A stretch of DNA of 18,340 bases, taken from contig NZ_CM001773.1 in assembly GCF_000314895.2 (NCBI RefSeq), forward strand, positions 523,881 through 542,220, written 5' to 3'. Shown one piece after another: positions 1 to 7,035 of the stretch. A program made the position numbers and the translations under genes. The stretch comes from Providencia sneebia DSM 19967 (GTDB taxonomy: Bacteria; Pseudomonadota; Gammaproteobacteria; Enterobacterales; Enterobacteriaceae). The notes under the pieces were generated by a model. The model was not told the DNA's origin, did not search any database, and saw nothing but the letters and a program-made list of their open reading frames with translations. The first letter of the stretch is position 1, and each line of letters starts with the position of its first letter.

Positions 1-529
1 TATTAAAATTTGTATATTTTTTGTTATGCTCCATAAATACAAAATGAAAAACCATAACAAATACAATAAGTCCAGTAATAAACCCCGGAAAGGCGAACGC
101 ATCACGGCGTCGAATGTCTTTGTTAACCAAAACGCATTTCTGCTTATCGACTGTTTCTAGAAAATCCAATTCTGACATTGGCCAATCTTCGGTATAATGC
201 TCGCCTTGTTCCCCCAAGGGCTGTGGCTTTAGTCGATGAGGATATTTGGCAGGATAAAAAAATACTCATTAAATATTCTCACTATTGTTACAGGCCTATC
301 ATTATCCCAAAAATTAGAACGTAGTTCATTTCCCCAAAGACTGTGTCTTAGTAACGTTTCTAGATGGCTCCAATTGGTCAGTTGGCTCGTTACAAATCCC
401 CCCAATACAAGCAATCAAGCAACTAAAGCCCACCTACCAGCGACACTAATTAAGGGTACATAACCTAAAGCAATAACCACATTTGACCAAAATTGGGCAT
501 AGTTTCCTATGTGGAATGCCTCAACGGCA
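1..529 (-). pseudogene. Decayed membrane-protein gene (possible T6SS-associated effector remnant)
   Basis: Reading the minus strand leftward from 529 gives a continuous protein-like signal broken by an in-frame TGA near 412-414 and by a frameshift at the run of seven A's around 258-264. The pieces join well: hydrophobic residues, then a segment containing TNWSHLETLLRHSLWG, then FNEYFF, then after the shift YPAKYPHRLKPQPLG and EDWPMSELDF. It ends at the window edge in a hydrophobic stretch (FPGFITGLIVFVMVF). The aromatic LE-x-LLRHSLWG segment vaguely recalls C-termini of VasX-like T6SS membrane effectors, which would suit the nearby hcp, but I do not recognise the family with confidence. The two frames could also be two adjacent genes. 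The upstream end is cut exactly where an IS6-family terminal repeat begins. Decay and transmembrane character are seen; function is inference. Confidence 0.55.
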
Positions 530-925
530 AGCACTGTTGCAAATAAAATGGTGAGACTGAGTTTTGGCTCTTAGTTATATTACAGACCAAAAGCTCTATT
601 CACTAGGCGCACTTCACCTAATGGTTATCCGTAATAAAAATGCTCAGCCTGACCTTTCCTCAATGCCCGCATTGCCTCAATTTCCTTAATTTTGTGGCAT
701 GAGCAATTTTGAGGGATTTAAATCCTAAGGTTGGATTAATCACACGCTTCAATTTACCGTGATCGCATTCAATGACATTATTGCGATATTTTATCTGCCG
801 GTGTTCAACGTCAGTTGGGCACTTCCCCTCTTTTTAAGTAACATGATAGCGCGACCATAGGGTGCAGCTTTATCAGTATTAATCACTTTGGAGCATTGCC
901 TTTTTTCACCTGGTTTTATGTACAG
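530..925 (-). mobile_element. IS6/IS26-family insertion sequence remnant (C-terminal transposase half plus one terminal repeat)
   Basis: The minus strand encodes the C-terminal half of an IS26-like DDE transposase in several frames. VINTDKAAPYGRA lies near 850-890, then after one shift DVEHRQIKYRNNVIECDHGK, LKR and LGFKSLK, then after another shift EIEAMRALRKGQAE, FYYG, an in-frame stop, and PLGEVRLVNRAFGL ending at TAA (580-582). At least two frameshifts and a nonsense codon make it inactive. Bases 530-543 (AGCACTGTTGCAAA) match the IS26 terminal inverted repeat as I remember it, except for the outermost base, and sit about 40 bp past the transposase stop, as expected for this family. The N-terminal half and the other end are missing. 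The insertion truncates the membrane-protein gene to its left. Confidence 0.85.
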
Positions 926-1377
926 AATTAAATATAGGCACTAGAAGGTCAAGATAATCTCTTTGTGTACGAAAATGTTCGGTTTAGTACGCCGTAGCTA
1001 AATTATGTACTAAAGTGCGGTGAATTAATTTCGTACATATTCTTATATTAGTACATCTATTTCGGACAGATAGTTACATAACGTCATGAGTTTTTGCTTA
1101 TTGTCGGGTATCGACATTGGAACAAAATACAGAAAATTAACGAAAAGAAATTGAAACTACTGGATTTAATGTTGGGGCTCATCATGTTATGAGTAAACTA
1201 GATTCTATACTAAAATTTATATTTTATGAAAATTTGTTTTATATCACATGCTTATTTTTACATAAAACAAGTGCCTAGTTGATAAATTAAATTTTATTTG
1301 CCTTACCTTAAATTTAATGGCTAACTACTCTCCAATTTATGCCACTCTTAGCATACCAAATTACACATTGATGGTGT
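926..1377. other. Gene-poor stretch with clustered GTAC-containing repeats
   Basis: No convincing gene. Between 965 and 1055 short motifs recur in both orientations: TGTACGAAA (967-975) against TTTCGTACA (1029-1037), and TTTAGTAC (983-990) against GTACTAAA (1007-1014), with a further TTAGTACAT near 1048. Such clusters can be transposase-binding repeats at the end of a transposon, but I cannot name one. Near 1133-1270 a plus-strand frame reads KEIETTGFNVGAHHVMSKLD after a stop codon, which may be the tail of a decayed gene. The rest is AT-rich sequence, presumably including the promoter of the short hcp copy. Confidence 0.35.
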
Positions 1378-1729
1378 ATGGCTTATATTTACATCAATAT
1401 TAAGGGACTAAATCAAGGCTTACTCTCTGAAAATTGTTCAAAAGATTATGAAGATAAAATTTATGCAACCGAATTGAATTACAGCACGTTTAATGATCAC
1501 GAAATGATAATAAATTTTAAAAAGCTTATCGATAAAGTATCTTTATTGCTTCATAAAGTCATTATGGATAATGAAGAACTGGAGTTTAATTTCGAGATTT
1601 ATTAAAATCCTGAAATTAGAAAGCAAATTAAAATAAATAGAGTATTCATAACAAGAATGGGTATTAACGCTAAGTCACATAGAGAATCTGAAGGAATACC
1701 ATGACTATAATATAGCTGATTTCGATTAA
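1378..1729 (+). pseudogene. Truncated Hcp-like pseudogene
   Basis: The first 75 codons (to TAA at 1603-1605) align by eye with the intact Hcp just downstream. MAYIYINIKGLNQGLLSENCS corresponds to MANNIYLRIRGKTQGNISAGCS, and the segment LIDKVSLLLHKVIMDNEEL corresponds to VDKSTPLLLTAITNNEVL. The block between them is shorter than in normal Hcp. After the stop the same frame stays open (NPEIRKQIKINRVFITRMG, then SHRESEGIP) to a TGA at 1702, and a one-base shift there adds DYNIADFD before TAA at 1727-1729. This looks like an old Hcp-family copy with an internal deletion, a nonsense codon and a frameshift. It has no good ribosome-binding site (GATGGTGT before ATG). The 75-residue product could not form a normal Hcp barrel. 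Confidence 0.65.
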
Positions 1730-1741
1730 AGGAGTAAAACT

Positions 1742-2215
1742 ATGGCAAATAACATCTATCTTAGAATCAGAGGTAAAACTCAAGGAAATATATCTGCTGG
1801 ATGTTCTTCTTATGATTCTATAGGTAATAAATATCAAAGTATGCATAGAGATGAAATTCTTGTTGTCTCTGTATCTTTTGATATATCAAGAATACAAAAT
1901 TTGAGTCACGCTCCAATATCAATCACTAAGCATGTCGATAAATCAACTCCTCTCCTACTAACTGCAATTACAAATAATGAAGTTTTAAGTTGTGAAATTG
2001 ATTATTACCGAACATCAAACGCTGGTATCCAAGAAAAATATATGACCATAATACTAACTAATGCATCTATAGTTAATTATTCTCAAATCCATGCTAATAC
2101 ACTAACTCAAAGCGATGCTTTACCAAGTGAAGTGATAACACTTCGTTATGAAAGCATTACTTGTAATCATCTAATAGCGGGAACGTCAGGATATAGTATA
2201 TCAAATACTATTTAA
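1742..2215 (+). CDS. hcp: Hcp-family type VI secretion tube protein
   Basis: Hcp forms the hexameric rings that stack into the inner tube of the type VI secretion system and carries effectors into neighbouring cells. The 157-residue product begins MANNIYLRIRGKTQGNISAGCS and contains SSYDSIGNKYQS, HVDKSTPLLLTAI, IDYYRTSNAGIQEKY and VITLRYESITCNH, all hallmarks of the enterobacterial Hcp group. It ends GTSGYSISNTI, lacking the usual WE-x-R tail, so the last few residues may be altered. A strong AAAGGAG site lies seven bases before the ATG. It stands alone, with no other T6SS structural genes in the window, so it is an orphan hcp that would depend on a system elsewhere. The convergent pair downstream is a plausible effector/immunity module that could use it. 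Confidence 0.93.
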   Translation: MANNIYLRIRGKTQGNISAGCSSYDSIGNKYQSMHRDEILVVSVSFDISRIQNLSHAPISITKHVDKSTPLLLTAITNNEVLSCEIDYYRTSNAGIQEKYMTIILTNASIVNYSQIHANTLTQSDALPSEVITLRYESITCNHLIAGTSGYSISNTI

Positions 2216-2229
2216 TTTATAACGTTAGG

Positions 2230-2266
2230 AGGTTAATGATATATATTAACCTTATTTATTTTTTAG
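2230..2266 (+). terminator. Intrinsic terminator of hcp
   Basis: An 8-bp stem (AGGTTAAT at 2230-2237, ATTAACCT at 2245-2252) with a 7-nt loop is followed by a U-rich tract (TATTTATTTTTTAG). It lies 15 bp after the hcp stop. The stem is AT-rich but the geometry fits. Confidence 0.7.
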
Positions 2267-2314
2267 TATTTAATTTTAATTTTTTAAAATATACTTACAT
2301 TGATAAATAAAATG

Positions 2315-2650
2315 CTAATACTTGTTTTTTTTATTCTTTTTAATTGGAAATAAAAATAAATAAGCGAATGAAAAAACAAAACTACTATAACAAATTATAT
2401 TTTCGTTTCCACATCGTATGAAAAACCGACCAATAAAGAAATCTTTCCCTACGCTAAATGTTAAAAAATAAACTACACCTATTGAGAGGGCGATTATTAC
2501 ACCAAAAACCTCTAATAAATATCCACCTTTTTTTGCAATAAGACGATTTATTTTATAAGTAAAAATAAATAATAAAAATGAAATAATAAAAAATAAAAAC
2601 AACTCTATCCATCCAAAATTACAAGGCTCAAAAACATTAAAATCCTTCAT
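2315..2650 (-). CDS. Small three-helix inner-membrane protein, candidate immunity protein
   Basis: This 111-residue protein is very hydrophobic, with predicted transmembrane segments at about residues 14-32 (WIELFLFFIISFLLFIF), 44-66 (YLLEVFGVIIALSIGVVYFL) and 84-103 (IICYSSFVFSFAYLFLF), and a lysine-rich tail KKNKKNKY. I recognise no family. Its ATG overlaps the stop of the DUF4225 gene (ATGA), so the two are translationally coupled and co-transcribed. A small membrane protein coupled to a protein with a hydrophobic core, next to hcp, is the usual layout for a membrane-acting T6SS toxin and its immunity protein. The layout and topology are seen; the immunity role is inference. Confidence 0.75.
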   Translation of the reverse strand: MKDFNVFEPCNFGWIELFLFFIISFLLFIFTYKINRLIAKKGGYLLEVFGVIIALSIGVVYFLTFSVGKDFFIGRFFIRCGNENIICYSSFVFSFAYLFLFPIKKNKKNKY

Positions 2651-3450
2651 TTGTTAACCTTTCTTTCATGTTCTTTTATTGCATCGTATGTTGTATAGAT
2701 TGTAAATACATCAAAAAATATTTCTGTACCTAGTCCTATTTTTCCCATGTTTTGCCATGACTGTATTAAGCTATCTTCCTTGTAATAAAATAGTTTCCAC
2801 CCATCAGGCTTAATTGTTGGTTTAAGCATAGAATACCCTGAAAGAAATAAATCAATTGATGCATAAGCTATATCTGCTTCTTTATTTCCATAACCTAATT
2901 CATTTGATAGGAATCTATAACCATCTCTTAAATATCCTGTATTATCTTCTCTGTACAATAAATAATACCCATTTTCATATACATTGTTAGTTCCTTGGGC
3001 AATGAGAGCGGCTCCAAAAGATGCATATAATGCGCCAGCGGAGACTGAACATGAGCCAAAACCAGCTAAAATTTGCAGGCCCCCACCAAAATAACCAACT
3101 TCTTTTAACAAGATAGTTTTAACGTTATTTTTTTCATTATATTTAACTTCTGCTATTGCGTATTGCATAACTTGGTTTGATCTTAAAAGGTTATGTTGCA
3201 GTTCTAGTTTATCTCTAGCTTCTGTTATATTGTCCATGCCAGCAGACAAACTTAAGCAATAGTTTTTTACCTCTAATTCGTTCCTAGTGATAAATTCGTT
3301 TATATCCCTTAGAAAATTCATTCTTGATTTAGGATTATTTATATACACATAAGCTAGTTTTTCAGCTAACCGCCTTAACTCATTCGAGTTATTTGTTAGC
3401 GCACTTTTATATCCATCACTAAAAGAGTAATCTGATTCTGAATTATCCAT
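2647..3450 (-). CDS. DUF4225 domain-containing protein, candidate T6SS effector
   Basis: The 267-residue product has a charged, helical N-terminal half (about residues 1-110, including ELRRLAEKLAYVYINNP). A glycine/alanine-rich hydrophobic core follows at about 115-160 (VGYFGGGLQILAGFG, then ASFGAALIAQG), and then a C-terminal block with GYRFLSNELGYG, IDLFLSGYSMLKPTIKPDGW and KLFYYK. This order, especially GGxQxxAGxG followed by DLxxSGYxMLKxTxKPDxWxLF, matches the DUF4225 family as I remember it. Family members have no established activity that I can cite. There is no signal peptide. The hydrophobic core suggests insertion in a membrane, and the coupled membrane protein would then be the immunity partner. 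The gene is convergent with hcp. A TATACT box at 3466-3471 (minus) could be its -10 element, with a weak -35. Confidence 0.8.
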   Translation of the reverse strand: MDNSESDYSFSDGYKSALTNNSNELRRLAEKLAYVYINNPKSRMNFLRDINEFITRNELEVKNYCLSLSAGMDNITEARDKLELQHNLLRSNQVMQYAIAEVKYNEKNNVKTILLKEVGYFGGGLQILAGFGSCSVSAGALYASFGAALIAQGTNNVYENGYYLLYREDNTGYLRDGYRFLSNELGYGNKEADIAYASIDLFLSGYSMLKPTIKPDGWKLFYYKEDSLIQSWQNMGKIGLGTEIFFDVFTIYTTYDAIKEHERKVNK

Positions 3451-3739
3451 AAGCTAACTTTACCCAGTATAATTTAACTAAAGTCAGTATCTCACATAAG
3501 CCAAATTTTTGTATTTATTCTACCTGGATATCGGTGCATATAAGAAAAAATCTTATTAAGTATAGTAAGACATTCTGAAAAAAAGCATACATTTTCTATC
3601 ATTCGAATAGTGCTGTTGTGGGCGTTGCTATGTGCAGGTTTGTGCTGATATTTATCCCATTTTGGGAGTTTAAATGTGCACTTAAGTTTATTCTCTTTGA
3701 ATAGCCACTGACTTGATAGAGACCTTTTAGTTAGGCAAA

Positions 3740-4080
3740 ATGGCGAAAAGAGAGGTGTTTATAAGCAGCAAACGATATCCAGAAGAATTCAAAATTGAAG
3801 CCGTAAAACAGGTCACGGAAAATGGACGTAGTGTAGCCAGCGTGGCTAACCGACTGGGCACAACAACGCATAGTCTTTATGTATAGATTAAAAAATATGG
3901 CCAGACTCTTCGCAATATCAAATTATATCTAATAAAAGTAATGAAATTTGCCGACTTAAAAAGGAGTTACAAAGAGTCACTGAAGAGTGGGATATATTAA
4001 AAAACGCGGTGTACTTTGCAAGCTAGTCCGACTGAAGTATGTCTTTATTAAAGTCAACCAACCTGTTTGTATACTTTTTA
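3740..4080 (+). mobile_element. IS3-family insertion sequence remnant (orfA plus start of orfB)
   Basis: The plus strand encodes an IS3-type OrfA: MAKREVFISSKRYPEEFKIE, then VKQVTENGRSVASVANRLGT and THSLYV. TAG at 3884-3886 then stands where tryptophan is expected, followed by IKKYG. After a one-base shift it continues PDSSQYQ and the leucine-zipper-like ICRLKKELQRVTEEWDILK, ending ...NAVYFAS. This is the helix-turn-helix plus coiled coil of OrfA. The following LKYVFIKVNQP is the start of OrfB, after which the element is lost. No terminal repeats were identified with confidence. A nonsense codon, a frameshift and loss of the catalytic OrfB leave it dead. Confidence 0.8.
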
Positions 4081-4091
4081 TTACTGATGTT

Positions 4092-4563
4092 ATGAGTGAT
4101 AACCTTCCTGAAGCTGTCACTAGGCGAATGTATTCTGTTCTGGAGTTAAGACTGACAAATTTGTGTTGAATACCGGTTTGAGTCTGATATGTTGTGGTTA
4201 TCTCAATCATCAATTGCTGAGTTGTATGGTAAGGATGTCCATACGATTAATGAGCATCTTGTTAATATTTCCTCTGAAGGATAATTTGCTCAAAATGTAA
4301 CTATCCGGAAATTCCGGATAGTTCGATTAGAGGAAAATCGTCAGGTTAGGCCACTAGAGTTTAATCGCCATTCTTGCAGTTGGCTATCGCGTCCGATCTG
4401 TGCGTGCAATATAGTTTCGTCAATGGGTAAAACGCTAGAATAGTACCTGATCAAAAAGTTTGTGATGGAAGGTGAACGGCTGAAGAATCCGACTATCGGT
4501 CAGTCAGTCGTGCCAGATTACTTTGATGGAATGCTTGAACGCATCTGTGATATTTATGATTGA
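4092..4563 (+). pseudogene. rhuM: rhuM-family pseudogene
   Basis: A RhuM-family protein can be followed through many lesions. It starts MSDNLPE at 4092, then shifted frames give GECILFW, two stops and VEYRFESDMLWLSQSSIAEL, then YGKDVHTINEHLVNISSEG, a stop, NVTIRKFRIVRLEENRQVR, AILAVGYRVRSVRAI, a stop, FRQWVKR, a stop, YLIKKFVMEGERLKNPTIGQ and VVPDYFDGMLERICDIYD, ending at TGA 4561-4563. The order and spacing match the conserved RhuM protein, described as a virulence protein in Salmonella and often found on mobile islands. It has at least four stops and several shifts and is certainly non-functional. It adjoins the IS3 remnant, which supports an old mobile-island origin. Confidence 0.85.
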
Positions 4564-4682
4564 AGTGATGTAACAAACATTGGAGGCTAATACTGATTAG
4601 CGGTTCAGAATAACAAAAAGTATATTAAGAACCTTTCAGTATTAGTCGATCATGATAGGTTTTAGTTGAATTGATTTTCTAA

Positions 4683-5045
4683 CTAGAAATCGGTCTTAGA
4701 AAAACCGGTCATATCATCCAATCCCATTTCGCGACCTAATGCGGTCATTGGATGGACAATCACTAAACCACGTACAGTTTTCTTTAGCTTGCCAAGATCT
4801 GCTTGTTCCTTTTTTGTGATAGGGCGTTTGAATGGCATATCTACCAACTTTTGTGCTTCTTTGCTTAGTTTCTTGGTGCGTAGTGCCTTTAGGCGAGCAA
4901 TTTCAATTTCCAGCTCTGCTTTTTCTTTATCAAGCGCTACATACTTTTCCGCTTCATTCGCCAACTGCATACTTGCCATTTGGTGACGAATAAGGTCTAA
5001 ACGATCGCTAAGAAGTTTAATTTGTGCTTTTTCGATTTCTTTCAT
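4683..5045 (-). CDS. yibL: YibL, ribosome-associated protein (DUF2810)
   Basis: The 120-residue product starts [20 protein letters not shown] and ends [20 protein letters not shown] plus TDF. The central [20 protein letters not shown] followed by [10 protein letters not shown] and [10 protein letters not shown] closely matches the E. coli YibL sequence as I remember it. The length equals the family norm. The N-terminal half is charged and likely a coiled coil. YibL co-purifies with ribosomes, but its molecular role is not established. In E. coli it lies beside the mannitol operon; no mtl gene is seen here. It is the only clearly core-genome gene in the window, intact while everything to its left is accessory or decayed. 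The ribosome-binding site is weak (AAGGTTA, about 9 bases upstream). Confidence 0.95.
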   Translation of the reverse strand: MKEIEKAQIKLLSDRLDLIRHQMASMQLANEAEKYVALDKEKAELEIEIARLKALRTKKLSKEAQKLVDMPFKRPITKKEQADLGKLKKTVRGLVIVHPMTALGREMGLDDMTGFSKTDF

Positions 5046-6174
5046 TATTAATTAACCTTGAATAAGTTTCTTATCGGCAAGTATACACCATTATGCGAAA
5101 GGGGTACGAAAAGGGATGCTATGGATAGCTATTCACAATTTACTGTTAAAGAAACTATGATTGCCTTTTGTTTCAATAAAATTGCATTCTTTAGGTTTCC
5201 AGACATTAAATTCAATATAAGAGTTTTTTATTCTTGCTGGTATGTAGTCCATTCATCTATATATTTCAATTGAGTCAAACTCTTTTGTTATCGATGGGAA
5301 AATTATTGTTCATCTAAGCTAAACGCTTTTAATACATATATCATTGAACACTTAGATACATATATATTTGTCGTTCAATATTTTGGAGGGATATGTCGTT
5401 TGGAATTTAAAGAGAAAATGCGGGCATATTTCATTTTATTAAGCGTTTTATCAAGGATGGAAAAAGATAAATTAATTTTTATCCCATAAATTTTTATTTT
5501 TAGCGGATCTTCTCAATTTGGTTGAAGTGATAAAAAGCTCAATTAAAAAAACACAGTTAAGTTAAATAGTATTCATTTTAAATTCTCGTACTTTCAAAAT
5601 TAAGTCTGTGTGTTTATGTTGAATGACTATAATGATATTTCTCAATCGTTCAGAAAAAACGCCTACGTATAGTATTTACAACAATCTTAGACCTAATATA
5701 AAAATAATACCTTGCCGAAATTATCATTTAATTGGTTGAATAGAATGAAGGTTAAAAATATTATTGTAAATACTAAAAAAGTATAAACATCAAAATATTA
5801 CCAAAAAATCTGTGCTTAATATTATTTTCATTCAACCTAATCTACTATATCGTATATTTCTATTCGCTATAGATTTTTTCCAAAAAGCTTCTCACGGTTA
5901 GCAGTTCTCATTTTCATTAAGTATTTACTATTATTTTTTTGTTTTGTTTTGTAATAAATGTGTCTTGTTGTAACTTTCTTGTTGTATTTTGGTGACTGTA
6001 GATTATAAGTTTGTTTTTTTACGCTAAAAATAACAACAAAACAGTATTATATTTTACATATATGGCTTTTTATTAGTGAAAAATAAAAATCAAGCTATAT
6101 AACAAATTGAAATTAAACAAAAATAACATTTTGAAAATTATTGAAATTGGAACGAGAATATATCATGTCTATAT

Positions 6175-6203
6175 TTGACAAGCTATTTGTGAGTGTTTAG
6201 TAT
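6175..6203 (+). promoter_or_regulatory. Predicted sigma-70 promoter of the fimbrial operon
   Basis: A consensus -35 box TTGACA (6175-6180), a 17-bp spacer and TAGTAT (6198-6203) form the best promoter upstream of the pilin gene. It would give a leader of about 215 nt. A second weaker candidate is TTGAAC at 6286-6291 with TATTAA at 6308-6313, which would start transcription downstream of the attenuator-like hairpin. Confidence 0.6.
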
Positions 6204-6247
6204 TTTAAATAGTGCTAATTACGTAACGGCTTTTAAATTATCAAAAT

Positions 6248-6283
6248 AACTATTGTTTTATTAGAGCAATAGTTTATTTTTTT
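6248..6283 (+). terminator. Possible attenuator hairpin in the fimbrial leader
   Basis: AACTATTG (6248-6255) pairs with CAATAGTT (6267-6274), and a run of seven T's follows at 6277-6283. It has the layout of an intrinsic terminator but lies between the predicted promoter and the major pilin gene, so it could attenuate the operon. The 8-bp stem is AT-rich and weak. Confidence 0.4.
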
Positions 6284-6424
6284 AATTGAACTTTAATGAA
6301 TTCAAAATATTAAAGCTAACATTAGAGCTTAATAAATAGCACAGGGAAAATGGGTACGGATAAATCTTAAATATTAAATTTTAAATCTTAAATTAGCTTA
6401 TTCTACTAATTGGAAAATATTATT

Positions 6425-6964
6425 ATGAAATTAAATAAACTTGCTTTCATCAGCACTTTAACTATTGCTGCACTTTCTTCACAAGTCTTTGCGGCAGAAA
6501 ATGCTACTGTTAATTTTAATGCGCGTTTAGTCGCGGCAACTTGTGATGTCAGTGCCTCTAAATCTTTAGTCAGTTTAGGTACACATTCAATCGAAAAAAT
6601 TGCAGATATAAACAGTGCATTAGCTGAATCTAAATTTAATTTGGTATTAAACAATTGCACTAAAATTTATTCTGATGAAGCCTCCGCAGCCACCGCAAAA
6701 GAAGTTTCAATTCTTGCAGCGGGTGAAGTTTTAACTGGTCACTCAGATCTATTTGCCGATGCGGATGCATCACAAGTTGGTGTTAAATTAAAAGCAGGGA
6801 CAACTGATTTATTACCTAATACAGAAACGACTATCAATAATTTGAAAATTGTTAGTAATAACGACTACATTGTTGAAGTTACCGCAGGTTTATATGCAAC
6901 GACTAAAAATGCTGTTGCTCAAAATTTAAATGTTCCTGTAACTTTCAGCGTTGCATATGACTAA
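6425..6964 (+). CDS. Major fimbrial subunit (pilin)
   Basis: This is a secreted structural subunit of a chaperone-usher pilus. ATG 6425 is preferred over the in-frame TTG at 6410 because the resulting 179-residue protein begins with a classic signal peptide, MKLNKLAFISTLTIAALSSQ then VFA, cleaved before AENATVNF. The mature N-terminus (ATVNFNARLVAATC) is a donor-strand extension followed by Cys40, which would pair with Cys78 (NNC), the standard pilin disulfide. The C-terminal strand LNVPVTFSVAYD ends in the typical penultimate aromatic. It is first in the operon and followed by a GC-rich hairpin, which fits the abundant subunit. I cannot assign it to a named fimbria. Confidence 0.9.
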   Translation: MKLNKLAFISTLTIAALSSQVFAAENATVNFNARLVAATCDVSASKSLVSLGTHSIEKIADINSALAESKFNLVLNNCTKIYSDEASAATAKEVSILAAGEVLTGHSDLFADADASQVGVKLKAGTTDLLPNTETTINNLKIVSNNDYIVEVTAGLYATTKNAVAQNLNVPVTFSVAYD

Positions 6965-6992
6965 TTATGATTTTGGTTAATTAGCCCGTTGA

Positions 6993-7018
6993 GCAGGCAG
7001 TATTTGTTTACTGCCTGC
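6993..7018 (+). promoter_or_regulatory. Hairpin between pilin and first chaperone genes
   Basis: GCAGGCAGTA (6993-7002) pairs perfectly with TACTGCCTGC (7009-7018) across a 6-nt loop. No T-run follows (AATAAAGG), so it is more likely an mRNA-stabilising or processing hairpin, or a partial terminator, that raises pilin mRNA relative to downstream genes, as in other fimbrial operons. Confidence 0.6.
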
Positions 7019-7035
7019 AATAAAGGTAATAAAAA

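Larger units (their letters stand above)
5046..6424. other. Long AT-rich intergenic and leader region upstream of the fimbrial operon
   Basis: About 1.4 kb without a convincing gene. A 12-bp inverted repeat (TAGTATTTACAA at 5670-5681, TTGTAAATACTA at 5764-5775) and a nearby 8-bp pair (GGTTGAAT 5734-5741, ATTCAACC 5830-5837) are present. A minus-strand frame at 5133-5252 (MDYIPARIKNSYIEFNVWK...) looks protein-like but is short and interrupted upstream, perhaps a relic. The distal 250 bp hold the operon promoter and leader, listed separately. The length and A/T-richness resemble the H-NS-silenced upstream regions common before fimbrial operons; silencing is inference. Confidence 0.5.

Noticed and set aside
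4299..4323. Perfect 10-bp palindrome arms (AACTATCCGG and CCGGATAGTT) around AAATT.
   Set aside because: It lies inside the rhuM pseudogene at the codons for VTIRKFRIVR, so the symmetry is explained by coding ancestry and nothing around it suggests a site.
5133..5252. A minus-strand 39-codon frame with protein-like composition (YIPARIKNSYIEFNVWK).
   Set aside because: Could be a gene relic, but it is interrupted upstream and unrecognised, so it is not listed as a gene.
5058..5273. A 71-codon plus-strand open frame (MNKFLIGKYT...).
   Set aside because: No ribosome-binding site, no recognisable domain, and the opposite strand reads more like a protein relic.
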